This document shows, piece after piece, positions 6,701-15,213 of a stretch of 16,276 nucleotides of DNA (position 1 is the first letter of the stretch; every line of letters begins with the position of its first letter). Both the position numbers and the translations under genes were made by a program. Below the pieces are notes generated by a model. It did not search any database and was not told where the DNA came from. It saw only the letters and a program-made list of their open reading frames with translations. This DNA comes from JAJXWB01 sp047971685 (GTDB lineage Bacteria; Pseudomonadota; Alphaproteobacteria; Rhizobiales; Beijerinckiaceae). The stretch spans positions 1 to 16,276 of the forward strand of contig JBKDZW010000019.1 of NCBI GenBank assembly GCA_047971685.1, read 5' to 3'.

Positions 6701-7624
6701 CTATCCCGCCACGCCCACGCGCTTGATTTCCCATTCCAGTTGGACGCCGCTGGTCTCGCGCACGCGGCGGCGCACTTCTTCGCCCAGCGCTTCTATGTCG
6801 GCGGCGCTGGCGTTATCGCGGTTGATGAGAAAATTGCAGTGCATTTCGCTGACCTGCGCGCCGCCGACGAGGAGGCCGCGGCAGCCGGCCTTGTCGACCA
6901 ATTGCCATGCCTTTTCGCCCGGCGGATTCTTGAAGGTCGAGCCGCCCGTCTTCTCGCGGATCGGTTGCGATTTTTCGCGCGCCTGCGTGATGCGGTCCAT
7001 TTCCGTCTGGATCGCGGCCTTATCGCCCGCCCTGCCCTGCAACAGCGCGGACGTGAAAATCACATCGCGCGGCGCGCTCGAATGGCGATAGGAAAAGCCC
7101 ATGCCGGCATTGTCGATCTCGACGATTTCGCCGCTACGCGCAACGCCGCGCGCAAAACCCACGATGTCCTTCATCTCGCCGCCATGCGCGCCGGCGTTCA
7201 TGCGCAAGGCGCCGCCAATGGCGCCGGGAATGCCGGACAGAAATTCCAGCCCCGCAACGCCAAGCTCGGCGGCGCGCTTGGCGACGAAGCGATCGGGCGC
7301 CGCTGCGCCGGCTCTCAATCTGTGACCGTCTTCCACGGCAATATCGGCGAAGGCCTTGCCGCCGAGACGGATCGTCACGCCCGGCACGCCGCCGTCGCGC
7401 ACGATGAGATTGGAGCCAAGACCGAAGACGAACACCGGAATGTCCGCGCTCAGGCGCGACAGGAAATAGGACAGATCGTCCTCGTCGGCCGGCTGGAACA
7501 GAACCTGCGCAGGCCCGCCGACGCGAAACCAGGTGAAAGGCGCAATCTGCTCGTTGACCGACAGGCGTCCGCGCAGCTCCGGCATGTTTTCGCGCAAAGA
7601 TGGGACAATGTCGGGGAAAGTCAT
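6701..7624 (-). CDS. murB: UDP-N-acetylenolpyruvoylglucosamine reductase MurB
   Basis: FAD- and NADPH-dependent cytoplasmic reductase that converts UDP-GlcNAc-enolpyruvate to UDP-MurNAc, the last step before stem-peptide addition. The product has 307 residues. FAD-binding motifs are GLGSNLIVRDGG (68-79) and GIPGAIGGALRMNAGAHGGE (131-150). FSYRHS (177-182) follows, then TGGSTFKNPPG (226-236), whose Ser229 matches the proton-donating serine. SEMHCNFLIN (259-268) and a C-terminal LEWEIKR stretch, likely holding the catalytic Glu, complete the fold. Length and motifs fit the shorter type II MurB. The frame is open upstream to 7681 inside murC, but MTFPDIVPSL at 7624 is the family-like start, 28 bp after the murC stop and downstream of a GAGAGGGG stretch. 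The gene is followed closely by the GT-C-like gene. Confidence 0.96.
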   Translation of the reverse strand: MTFPDIVPSLRENMPELRGRLSVNEQIAPFTWFRVGGPAQVLFQPADEDDLSYFLSRLSADIPVFVFGLGSNLIVRDGGVPGVTIRLGGKAFADIAVEDGHRLRAGAAAPDRFVAKRAAELGVAGLEFLSGIPGAIGGALRMNAGAHGGEMKDIVGFARGVARSGEIVEIDNAGMGFSYRHSSAPRDVIFTSALLQGRAGDKAAIQTEMDRITQAREKSQPIREKTGGSTFKNPPGEKAWQLVDKAGCRGLLVGGAQVSEMHCNFLINRDNASAADIEALGEEVRRRVRETSGVQLEWEIKRVGVAG

Positions 7625-7652
7625 TGGATTGGCCTGGCCCCTCTCTCTTTTC

Positions 7653-9050
7653 TCAACCCGCCAATTGCGCCGGCAACGCATAGGCCCATTGCGTGATATT
7701 GCCCGCGCCCAGAAACACGACGTAATCGCCGGGCTGCGCGATCTCCTTCACCATGGCCGGCAGCGCTTCCGGCCCCGGCAGCGGCAGCGCCTGACGATGG
7801 CCGTGCGCCGTGATCGCGGCGACCAGATCGTTCTTGCCGACGCCCTCGATCGGCTGTTCGCCGGCAGCGTAAACATCGGCGACGATCACCATGTCGGCGT
7901 CGTTGAAACAGGTGGCGAACTGGTCGAACAGGCTTTGCAGGCGCGTGTAACGATGCGGCTGTATGATGGCGATCACCTGCCCCTTGGTGGATGCGCGCGC
8001 TGCGCGAAGAACGGCGGCAATCTCGACGGGATGGTGGCCGTAATCGTCGAAAATGCTGACGCCGTTCCATTCGCCCGTCTTGGTGAAGCGCCGTTTGACG
8101 CCGCCAAAGCCGGCAAGCGCCTTGCGCACCTGCTCGCCCGACAGGCCAAGCTGCGTTGCAACCGCAATCGCCGCCGTCGCATTCAGCGCATTGTGATGGC
8201 CGGGCATCGGCATGACGAGGTTTTCGAGATAATTGGCCGCGCCCGTCTTGCGGTCGCGCATCAGCACGTTGAAGCGCGACACGCCGCCGGTCAGATCGAC
8301 ATCGAGCAAGCGCACGTCGGCTTGCGGGTTCTCGCCATAGGTGATGACGCGCCGGTCCTCGATCTTGCCTACCAGTTCCTGCACGGTGGGATGGTCGAGG
8401 CACATGACCGCGAAGCCGTAATAAGGCAGGTTCTCGACGAATTGCCGGAACGCCTCCTTGATGGCGTCGAACGTCTGGAAATGATCGAGATGTTCGGGAT
8501 CGATATTGGTGACGACCGCCACATCGGCCGGCAGCTTCAGGAAAGTGCCGTCGCTTTCGTCGGCCTCCACCACCATCCAGTCGCCTGCGCCCAACCGCGC
8601 ATTGGTGCCGTAGGCGTTGATGATGCCGCCGTTGATGACGGTCGGATCGAGATCGCCCGCATCGAGCAGCGTGGCGACGATCGACGTCGTGGTCGTCTTG
8701 CCATGCGTGCCGGCGATCGCCACGCATTGCTTGAGGCGCATAAGTTCGGCCAGCATTTCCGCGCGCCGCACGACCGGAATGCGCCTTTCGCGGGCGGCAG
8801 TCAGTTCGGGATTGTCGCGCTTGATCGCGGTCGAGACGACGACGACCGCCGCATCGCCAAGATTTTCGGACGCATGGCCGATGAAGACCTTTGCGCCCTT
8901 GTCGGCGAGGCGTTTGACATTGGCGTTCTCGGAGGCGTCCGACCCCTGCACCTTGAGGCCGAGGTTGATGAGAACCTCGGCGATGCCGGACATGCCGATG
9001 CCGCCGATGCCGACGAAATGAATGGGGCCGAGATCGCGCGGCAGTTTCAT
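7653..9050 (-). CDS. murC: UDP-N-acetylmuramate--L-alanine ligase MurC
   Basis: Cytoplasmic ATP-dependent Mur ligase that adds L-Ala to UDP-MurNAc, the first stem-peptide residue. The product has 465 residues, normal for the family. Visible motifs are the N-terminal Rossmann motif GIGGIGMSG (14-22), P-loop AGTHGKTTTT (113-122), EADESDGTF (162-170), TNIDPEHLDH (181-190), GHHNALNA (284-291), GVKRRF (317-322), DDYGHHP (335-341), QPHRYTRL (364-371) and GAGNIT (448-453). The HGK form of the P-loop and DDYGHHP are characteristic of MurC rather than MurD/E/F. The ATG at 9050 is preceded by a clear AGAGG ribosome-binding site that spans the murG stop. The upstream in-frame extension to 9095 would overlap murG and lacks family similarity. 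Only 4 bp separate it from murG. Confidence 0.97.
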   Translation of the reverse strand: MKLPRDLGPIHFVGIGGIGMSGIAEVLINLGLKVQGSDASENANVKRLADKGAKVFIGHASENLGDAAVVVVSTAIKRDNPELTAARERRIPVVRRAEMLAELMRLKQCVAIAGTHGKTTTTSIVATLLDAGDLDPTVINGGIINAYGTNARLGAGDWMVVEADESDGTFLKLPADVAVVTNIDPEHLDHFQTFDAIKEAFRQFVENLPYYGFAVMCLDHPTVQELVGKIEDRRVITYGENPQADVRLLDVDLTGGVSRFNVLMRDRKTGAANYLENLVMPMPGHHNALNATAAIAVATQLGLSGEQVRKALAGFGGVKRRFTKTGEWNGVSIFDDYGHHPVEIAAVLRAARASTKGQVIAIIQPHRYTRLQSLFDQFATCFNDADMVIVADVYAAGEQPIEGVGKNDLVAAITAHGHRQALPLPGPEALPAMVKEIAQPGDYVVFLGAGNITQWAYALPAQLAG

Positions 9051-9054
9051 TATA

Positions 9055-10152
9055 TCAACCTCTGACTGAAACGAGGCCGACGACAATGTCGGCAAGACGC
9101 TCTGCGGCGTCGAGAATGCCTGCGCTCTTGGCGGCTTCGGCCCGTTTCGTCAAGCCTTGAGCGTCCCCGAGCGCGGCCCGCAGCAATTCCGCGAGTTTTT
9201 GCGGGCTGAACTCCTTCTGGTCGATCACCTCGACCGCCCCGGTTCGGGCAAGTTCGGCCGCATTCGCCGCCTGGTCGGCGTCGAGCGCATGCGGAAACGG
9301 CACAAAAATCGCGGGCCGCCCTATGGCCGCCGTCTCGGCGACGGTCGAGGCGCCGGAGCGCGCAACCAGAAGGTGAGCGCCGGCGATCCGCGCCGGCAGA
9401 TCCTTGAAAAACGGCTCGACCTCGGCGTTGAAGCCAAGGCGCGCATAATTCGCCAATACGCGCTCCCGGTCCTCGCCGCGCGCCTGTTGCACCAGTTTTA
9501 TGCGCGCGCGCTCCTCGGCCGAAAGCGCCTCGATTGCGGCGGGCACGATGTCCGAAAACACGCGCGCGCCCTGCGAGCCGCCTGTAACAAGCACATTGAG
9601 CGAACCGTTCTCGAATGCGGGATACGGCAGTTTCGCCGCCTCCAGCACCGCCGGGCGCAAGGGATTTCCGGTAATGACGCATTTGGCGCGGACGCCATCG
9701 TCGGCGCGCGCGAGCGGAAAACCCGTGGCGATCCTTTGTACGCGCCCCGCCAGAAAGCGGTTGGCCCGGCCCATCACCGCATTTTGCTCGTGCAGCACGG
9801 CAGGAATTTTCAACAGGCTGGCCGCAACCAGCGGCGGCACTGTCGGATAGCCGCCAAACCCCACGACCACGGCGGGTTTCAACTTGCGCAGGAGCGATAC
9901 CGAGGCCAGAACGCCGCGCCCGAGAATGGCGACGGATTTTGCGCGGGAAACAAGGCCGCCGCCGGTCGGCGTCGCAGCGGGTATCGCGTGGATTTTTCGC
10001 GCCGGAAACGCCTGCCCGTATTTTTCGGCGCGCGTATCCGTCGCCAGATCGACGGCAAACCCGCGCGCAACGAGAGCGTGCGCGAGCGCTTCTGCGGGAA
10101 ACAGATGACCGCCCGTTCCGCCGGCGGCCACCAGGATCGTTGTGTCGTTCAT
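9055..10152 (-). CDS. murG: Lipid II synthase MurG (UDP-GlcNAc transferase)
   Basis: Membrane-associated GT-B (family GT28) glycosyltransferase on the cytoplasmic face. It transfers GlcNAc from UDP-GlcNAc to lipid I, giving lipid II. The product has 365 residues, the usual length. Glycine loops are GGTGGH (11-16), GFGGYPTVPP (98-107) and GGSQGA (191-196). Other family motifs are HEQNAVMGRANR (121-132), TGNPLR (161-166), ARSGASTVAE (264-273, UDP-GlcNAc binding) and FPHALDADQAANA (286-298). The ATG at 10152 overlaps the ftsW stop as ATGA, so translation is probably coupled to ftsW. The Shine-Dalgarno itself is weak. The same frame stays open upstream through ftsW to 11508, but that part is out-of-frame ftsW sequence and does not belong to MurG. 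Confidence 0.97.
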   Translation of the reverse strand: MNDTTILVAAGGTGGHLFPAEALAHALVARGFAVDLATDTRAEKYGQAFPARKIHAIPAATPTGGGLVSRAKSVAILGRGVLASVSLLRKLKPAVVVGFGGYPTVPPLVAASLLKIPAVLHEQNAVMGRANRFLAGRVQRIATGFPLARADDGVRAKCVITGNPLRPAVLEAAKLPYPAFENGSLNVLVTGGSQGARVFSDIVPAAIEALSAEERARIKLVQQARGEDRERVLANYARLGFNAEVEPFFKDLPARIAGAHLLVARSGASTVAETAAIGRPAIFVPFPHALDADQAANAAELARTGAVEVIDQKEFSPQKLAELLRAALGDAQGLTKRAEAAKSAGILDAAERLADIVVGLVSVRG

Positions 10153-11300
10153 GAGCGTTGCGAATTCGCGTCGAAGGCTGCGTCCATAAGCACTTCCGTG
10201 CGCGGCCGCTTGCGCGTGACCGCGATCAGAAAGCCCATGCCGAGCGCCAGCGATATGAGCGAGGAGCCGCCATAGCTGACGAACGGCAAAGTCATGCCCT
10301 TGGCCGGCATGAGATGCAGATTGACCGCCAGATTGATGCAGCTCTGGATGCCGAACAGCATGATGAGGCCGGCCGCCGCAAAGCGGCAGAACGGGTCTTC
10401 GTTCCTGGCCGCGCTCGTCAGGCCGCGTATGACGATGAAGGCAAACAGCGACACCAGCATGATGCAGACGATGACGCCGAACTCCTCGCCGGTGACGGCG
10501 AAAATGAAGTCGGTGTGGCTGTCGGGCAGAATGCGCTTGAGCGTGCCCTCGCCCGGTCCCTTGCCGAACCAGCCGCCGGCGATGAAGCTGTCGCGCGCCG
10601 TGTCCACCTGGAACGTGTCGGTCACGCCGCCGGAAGACTGCGGCTCCAGAAATTTCAGAATTCTCGCGCGAACGTGGGGAACGAACTTGTAGGCCGCAAC
10701 CACCGAGAGCGCGCCTGCTCCGCCAATGCCGGCGACCCAGAACCAGTGCAGCCCCGCCATGAAGAACAGAGCGCCCCACACCAGCGAGATCAGCATGGTC
10801 TGGCCGAAGTCGGGTTGCAGAACGAGCGGCACGACGGTTGCGGGCAGAATGAGAATGGCGAGGATGTTTGCGGGCACATCGCGCCTGCGCGCGCCTTCCG
10901 AAAAGGCCCAGCCCGTCAGAACGGCGAAGGCAGGTTTCACGAATTCCGAGGGCTGTACGCCAAAAATCCAGCGGCGCGCGCCCTTCACTTCCGCGCCGAA
11001 CAGAAGCGCTGCGAAAATCAGCGCCATGGCGCCGACGAACAGAATGAGCGCCGCGCGCCGCACCTGGCGCGGCGTAAGAAAGGACGCCCCGATCATGACG
11101 GCGATCGCCGGCACGAGATACATGGCCTGATGATTGACGAAATAGAACGTCGGCAGGCGCAGGCGCTCGGCGACCGGCGGCGAGCCCGCCATGCCGAACA
11201 CGAGACCGCAGACCATCAACAGGCCGAGCGCGCCAAGCAGCCAGCGGTCGATGGTCCAGAGCCAGTCGGAAACAATTGAGCGTTCGGCCCGCGAAATCAT
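10149..11300 (-). CDS. ftsW: Septal peptidoglycan polymerase FtsW
   Basis: SEDS-family integral membrane glycosyltransferase that polymerises lipid II at the division septum together with the class B PBP FtsI. The product has 383 residues with about ten hydrophobic segments. SEDS motifs are KGARRWI (106-112), QPSEF (116-120), LQPDFGQTML (161-170) and the loop GPGEGTLKRILPDSHTDF (248-265). Asp264 of that loop corresponds to the catalytic Asp shown for RodA (HTDFIFA). LPFVSYGGSS (338-347) closes the set. Position between murD and murG marks it as FtsW rather than RodA, which usually sits with pbpA/mreB. The ATG at 11300 overlaps the murD stop (ATGA) and has a textbook GGAGG ribosome-binding site. 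Confidence 0.96.
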   Translation of the reverse strand: MISRAERSIVSDWLWTIDRWLLGALGLLMVCGLVFGMAGSPPVAERLRLPTFYFVNHQAMYLVPAIAVMIGASFLTPRQVRRAALILFVGAMALIFAALLFGAEVKGARRWIFGVQPSEFVKPAFAVLTGWAFSEGARRRDVPANILAILILPATVVPLVLQPDFGQTMLISLVWGALFFMAGLHWFWVAGIGGAGALSVVAAYKFVPHVRARILKFLEPQSSGGVTDTFQVDTARDSFIAGGWFGKGPGEGTLKRILPDSHTDFIFAVTGEEFGVIVCIMLVSLFAFIVIRGLTSAARNEDPFCRFAAAGLIMLFGIQSCINLAVNLHLMPAKGMTLPFVSYGGSSLISLALGMGFLIAVTRKRPRTEVLMDAAFDANSQRS

Positions 11301-12691
11301 GACGCGCCTCCGGTGCTGATGATGTCTGTGGCGATCTCGCGAAAAGCGTCGCCGCGTTTCTCGAAATTGGCGAATTGATCGTATGAAGCGCAGGCCGGCG
11401 ACAGCAGCACGACCGGCTCCTGCGCTTTCGATTGCGCAGCGTCGCGGGCCGCCGCCCGCGTCGCCGCCTCGAGCGTTCCACAGCGTTCGTAAACGGCGGC
11501 GCCTTCAAGCGTGCGTGAAAAATCCTCCATCGCGGCGCCGATCAGATAGGCCTTGGCGATGCGTGGAAACAGAGGGCGCAACGGTTCTATGCCGCCTTCC
11601 TTGGCCTTGCCGCCGGCAATCCAGAAAATGTCCTCAAACGACATGAGCGCCTTTTCGGCTGCGTCCGCATTGGTCGCCTTGGAATCGTTGACAAAGAGAA
11701 CGCGGCCAAGCCGTCCGACGCCTTCCATGCGGTGTGCAAGCCCCGGAAAGCTGCGCAAACCCGCCTGCACGCGCGAATGGTCCGCCCCGAGCGCGCCGAG
11801 CGCGGCGACGGCTGCAAGGGCGTTTTGCGCATTGTGGACGCCGCGCAGCGCGGCGACGCCGGCAAGATCGCCGACAGGCGTGGAAACGCCCGCAGAACGA
11901 TGCTCGATTACCGCGCCCTGCATGGCAAAGCCATCGGCAAGCGGGGGATGGGCGACCGAAATCGTGATCGTCTCGCGGCCCGCGGCAATCCGCCGCTCGG
12001 CGATCTCGCGCACATAATGATCGTCGATGGACACGACCGCGTTGTCGGAGGCCGCAACCAGCCTCTCCTTGATGGCGGCGTAACGATCCATCGCACCATG
12101 GCGGTCGATATGGTCCGGCGTCAGATTGAGCAGAAGGCCGACGGAAGGATCGAGCGAAGGCGTGAGATCGATCTGGAATGTCGAAAGCTCGATCACGTAA
12201 ACGCGCGCACTCGAAAGCGGCGCAAGCGCCAGAATGGGCGTGCCGATATTGCCGCCCATCTGCACGTCCTTGCCGAAGGATCTGAAGAGATGCGCGCTCA
12301 GCGCCGTCGTCGTCGATTTTCCATTGGTGCCGGTGATCGCGACAAACAGCGCATCGGGCGCGATTTTGCGTCGTTCGCGGCAGAAAATCTCGATATCGCC
12401 AATGATCTCGACGCCGGCTGCTTGCGCCTTTTTCACCGTCCAGTGCGGCTCGGGATGGGTGAGCGGCACGCCGGGCGACAGGACGAAAGAAGCAAATTGC
12501 GACCAGTCGGCGGCAGACAGATCGACCGGCGCAAACCCCTCCGCCGCCGCTTTCTGGCGGGCGGAAAGGTTGTCGTCCCAGAGCGAAACGTCCGCGCCGC
12601 CGGCCTTCAGCGCATGCGCGGTCGCCAGCCCCGAACCGCCGAGGCCAAACAGTGCGACTTTCTTGTTTGCAAATGTCGTGGCGGCGATCAT
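11297..12691 (-). CDS. murD: UDP-N-acetylmuramoyl-L-alanine--D-glutamate ligase MurD
   Basis: Cytoplasmic Mur ligase that adds D-Glu to UDP-MurNAc-L-Ala. The product has 464 residues. The N-terminal UDP-binding domain starts VALFGLGGSG (12-21). Further motifs are P-loop ITGTNGKST (119-127), GGNIGTP (146-152), ELSTFQ (168-173, typical of MurD), NLTPDHIDRH (189-198), HNAQN (286-290), PGLAHRME (316-323), VNDSKATN (334-341) and LLSPACASYDQF (429-440). The last two are diagnostic for MurD. The ATG directly follows the mraY TGA with no spacer (TGAATG), and its Shine-Dalgarno is weak, so reinitiation after mraY is likely. The stop overlaps the ftsW start. Confidence 0.97.
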   Translation of the reverse strand: MIAATTFANKKVALFGLGGSGLATAHALKAGGADVSLWDDNLSARQKAAAEGFAPVDLSAADWSQFASFVLSPGVPLTHPEPHWTVKKAQAAGVEIIGDIEIFCRERRKIAPDALFVAITGTNGKSTTTALSAHLFRSFGKDVQMGGNIGTPILALAPLSSARVYVIELSTFQIDLTPSLDPSVGLLLNLTPDHIDRHGAMDRYAAIKERLVAASDNAVVSIDDHYVREIAERRIAAGRETITISVAHPPLADGFAMQGAVIEHRSAGVSTPVGDLAGVAALRGVHNAQNALAAVAALGALGADHSRVQAGLRSFPGLAHRMEGVGRLGRVLFVNDSKATNADAAEKALMSFEDIFWIAGGKAKEGGIEPLRPLFPRIAKAYLIGAAMEDFSRTLEGAAVYERCGTLEAATRAAARDAAQSKAQEPVVLLSPACASYDQFANFEKRGDAFREIATDIISTGGAS

Positions 12692-13774
12692 TCAGCGCAT
12701 CTTCAATGTCGAGAGGCCGACCAGCGCCAGTACGAAAGCGATGATCCAGAAGCGGACGACGATCTGCGATTCCGACCAGCCGAGCTGCTCGAAATGATGG
12801 TGGATCGGCGCCATGCGGAACACGCGCTTGCCGGTAAGCTTGAAGGAGGCGACCTGCACGATGACCGACAGGGTCTCCAGCACAAACAGGCCGCCGATGA
12901 TCATCAGCACGATCTCGTGCTTGACGGCGACGGCAATCGTGCCGATGAGGCCGCCGAGCGCGAGCGATCCCGTATCGCCCATGAAAATCTGCGCCGGCGG
13001 CGCGTTGAACCAGAGAAAGCCAAGCCCCGCTCCGATCAGGGCGCCGCAGACGACGGTAAGCTCGCCCGTGCCCGGCACGAAATTGATAGCGAGATAGTTC
13101 GAGAAAATGGCGTTGCCGGCGAGATAGGCGATAATGGCGAAGGCGCCCGCCGCAATCATCGCCGGCACGATGGCCAGGCCGTCGAGCCCGTCGGTCATAT
13201 TGACGGAATTTCCCGCCGCCACGATGACGAAAGGCCCCAACAGCAGAAAGCCGTAGCCGAGATTGAACGCGAAGCCCTTGCCGAACGGCAGCGCCAGCAT
13301 GGTTGCGTTGCTTGCGCCAACCCGCATCATGGCGATGCAGGCGATGAGCGCGATCAAGGCCTCGAACGACAGGCGCATGCGCCCCGAAAAGCCCTTGTGC
13401 GACTGACGCGCAACCTTGAGATAATCGTCGTAGAAGCCGATGAGCCCGAAGCCGACCATGACCAGCAGCACGATCCAGACATAGGGATTGGTCAGGCGCG
13501 CCCACAAAAGCGTGGCGAAGATCAGCCCGGCCAGGATCATCAGCCCGCCCATGGTCGGCGTGCCCTTCTTGGTCAGAAGGTGCGATTGCGGCCCGTCTTC
13601 GCGGATCGGTTGGCCCTTGCCCTGCTTTATGCGCAAGGCGGCGATAATGCCGGGGCCGAAGAAGAAGACGAACAGAAGCGCGGTCGCCGCCGCGCCGCCG
13701 GCGCGGAAGGTGATGTATTTGAACAGATTGAGCGGACCGAAGACGTGAGCGAAATCCGCAAGCCAGGTCAGCAT
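12692..13774 (-). CDS. mraY: Phospho-MurNAc-pentapeptide translocase MraY
   Basis: Integral membrane enzyme that transfers phospho-MurNAc-pentapeptide from UDP to undecaprenyl phosphate, producing lipid I. The product has 360 residues, identical to typical proteobacterial MraY, with about ten membrane segments. Conserved cytoplasmic motifs are GTPTMGG (71-77), DDYLK (116-120, catalytic/Mg-binding Asp pair), NMTDGLDGLA (192-201), FMGDTGSLALGG (264-275) and PIHHHFE (323-329). The ATG at 13774 overlaps the end of murF by 7 bp and has a GAGGA ribosome-binding site. It abuts murD downstream. The assignment is unambiguous because this combination of motifs separates MraY from WecA-type transferases. 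Confidence 0.98.
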   Translation of the reverse strand: MLTWLADFAHVFGPLNLFKYITFRAGGAAATALLFVFFFGPGIIAALRIKQGKGQPIREDGPQSHLLTKKGTPTMGGLMILAGLIFATLLWARLTNPYVWIVLLVMVGFGLIGFYDDYLKVARQSHKGFSGRMRLSFEALIALIACIAMMRVGASNATMLALPFGKGFAFNLGYGFLLLGPFVIVAAGNSVNMTDGLDGLAIVPAMIAAGAFAIIAYLAGNAIFSNYLAINFVPGTGELTVVCGALIGAGLGFLWFNAPPAQIFMGDTGSLALGGLIGTIAVAVKHEIVLMIIGGLFVLETLSVIVQVASFKLTGKRVFRMAPIHHHFEQLGWSESQIVVRFWIIAFVLALVGLSTLKMR

Positions 13775-15213
13775 GAATTCATCCTCGCGCGGTCGCAGGG
13801 CTCCGGCGAAGCGAAGGCCTTTCGCATCGCCGCCGCCAGCGGTCCCATACGGCTCCCGTTGGAGCCCTTGATCATGACAACGTCGCCGGCGCTGAGCGCG
13901 TCCAGCACGACAGGTTCCAGCGCGGCGGCGCTTTCGGCGTGCGCGCCGCGCCGTTCCGCCGGGATAGCCTCGTAAAGGGCGCGCATCAATGGCCCCGCCG
14001 CAAATACCAGATCCACCTGGTTTCGTTCGATGTCCTCAGCGATCGCCGCATGCAGGGCGCCCGCCTCCCGCCCCAGCTCCAGCATGTCGCCGAGCACGGC
14101 GATTCGCCTCTTTCCTCCGGCCGCCCCCAGAAGGTCGAGCGCGGCGCGCATGGAAACCGGATTGGCGTTATAGCTCTCGTCGATCATCGTGAAGGCGCCA
14201 TCGGCTGCATGCAGCGTCTCGCGCTGGCCGCGCCCTGCCGGCGGCGCGAATTCGGCCAGCGCATGGGCGGCCACCGAAAGATCGAGCCCGGCTGCGCGCG
14301 CAGCCAGCAGAACCGCCAGCGAGTTCATGGCGATATGCCGCCCCGGCGCGCCGACGACATAATCGAGATCCGTCCCGAGCACACGCGCTTTCACGCGCGT
14401 CAACGCGCCGCCGACATCGCAGGAAACGAGACAGGCGTCGGCTTGCGCGGCTTCGCCAAAGGACAAAACGAAGCGCACGTCCGCCTCGGCGGCGGCGGCC
14501 GACAGCCGCTCGAATTGCGCATCGTCGCGGTTGAGAATGGCCACCCCGCCGCGCTGAAGGCCTGTAAAAATCTCGGCCTTGGCGTCGGCGATCTCCTCGA
14601 TGGACGCGAAATGCTCGAGATGGACGGCGGCGACGCGCGTGATGACGGCTCTATGCGGGCGCGCCATGGCGACGAGCGGAACGATCTCGCCGGAATGGTT
14701 CATGCCAATCTCGAACACGCCGTAGCGCGCGCTCTGCGGCATGCGCGCAAGCGTGAGCGGCACGCCCCAATGATTGTTGTAGGAGGCCGCCGAGGCATGC
14801 GTCCTGCCTGCGCTCGAAAGCGCGCAGCGCAAAAGTTCCTTGGTCGTGGTCTTTCCGACAGAACCCGTCACCGCGAGAATGCGCGCGTTTGCACGCTCCC
14901 GCGCCGCGCGGCCCAGGCCTTCGAGCGCATGCAGCGTATCGGCCGCCACATAGAGCGGACCGGCGCCGGCCAGCGCATCGGCATGGGCCTCGTCGATCAC
15001 CGCCGCTGCGGCGCCCGCCTCGAAAGCAGCGCGCACATGATCGTGGCCATCGCTGTTGTCGCCCTTGAGCGCGACGAACAGATCGCCCTCCTGCAAGGTG
15101 CGCGTGTCGATGGAGACGCCGCTCACGCCGCGCGTCGGCAAACTCCCGCTCACTCGCGCGCCCAGCGGGCCGACGAGCGCAAGCGGCGTCCAGAGAGCAT
15201 CGCGCATCGTCAT
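13768..15213 (-). CDS. murF: UDP-MurNAc-tripeptide--D-Ala-D-Ala ligase MurF
   Basis: Cytoplasmic Mur ligase that adds the D-Ala-D-Ala dipeptide, supplied by Ddl, to UDP-MurNAc-tripeptide and completes the pentapeptide. The product has 481 residues. Motifs are SIDTRTLQEGDLFVALKG (34-51) in the N-terminal domain, P-loop TGSVGKTTTKE (116-126), NNHWGVPLTL (146-155), EIGMNHSGEI (168-177), HLEHF (198-202), GRGQ (327-330), DESYNANPVSM (345-355) and VLGDMLELG (373-381). The DESYNANP motif is diagnostic for MurF. The ATG at 15213 overlaps the murE stop (ATGA) and is preceded by a strong GGAG. The gene runs 7 bp into mraY. Confidence 0.97.
   Translation of the reverse strand: MTMRDALWTPLALVGPLGARVSGSLPTRGVSGVSIDTRTLQEGDLFVALKGDNSDGHDHVRAAFEAGAAAAVIDEAHADALAGAGPLYVAADTLHALEGLGRAARERANARILAVTGSVGKTTTKELLRCALSSAGRTHASAASYNNHWGVPLTLARMPQSARYGVFEIGMNHSGEIVPLVAMARPHRAVITRVAAVHLEHFASIEEIADAKAEIFTGLQRGGVAILNRDDAQFERLSAAAAEADVRFVLSFGEAAQADACLVSCDVGGALTRVKARVLGTDLDYVVGAPGRHIAMNSLAVLLAARAAGLDLSVAAHALAEFAPPAGRGQRETLHAADGAFTMIDESYNANPVSMRAALDLLGAAGGKRRIAVLGDMLELGREAGALHAAIAEDIERNQVDLVFAAGPLMRALYEAIPAERRGAHAESAAALEPVVLDALSAGDVVMIKGSNGSRMGPLAAAMRKAFASPEPCDRARMNSC

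Noticed and set aside
6690..6734. Longer form of the membrane protein starting at the ATG at 6734.
   Set aside because: It would overlap murB by 34 bp with no clear ribosome-binding site and adds a Gly/Arg-rich extension; kept only as an alternative.
10153..11508. Upstream in-frame extension of murG through ftsW.
   Set aside because: This is out-of-frame ftsW DNA. MurG similarity begins at MNDTTILVAAGGTGGH (10152) with an ATGA junction to ftsW.
11732..13975. Long open frame on the plus strand opposite murD/mraY/murF (747 codons).
   Set aside because: Antisense shadow crossing three well-identified genes; charged low-complexity translation, no recognisable domain.
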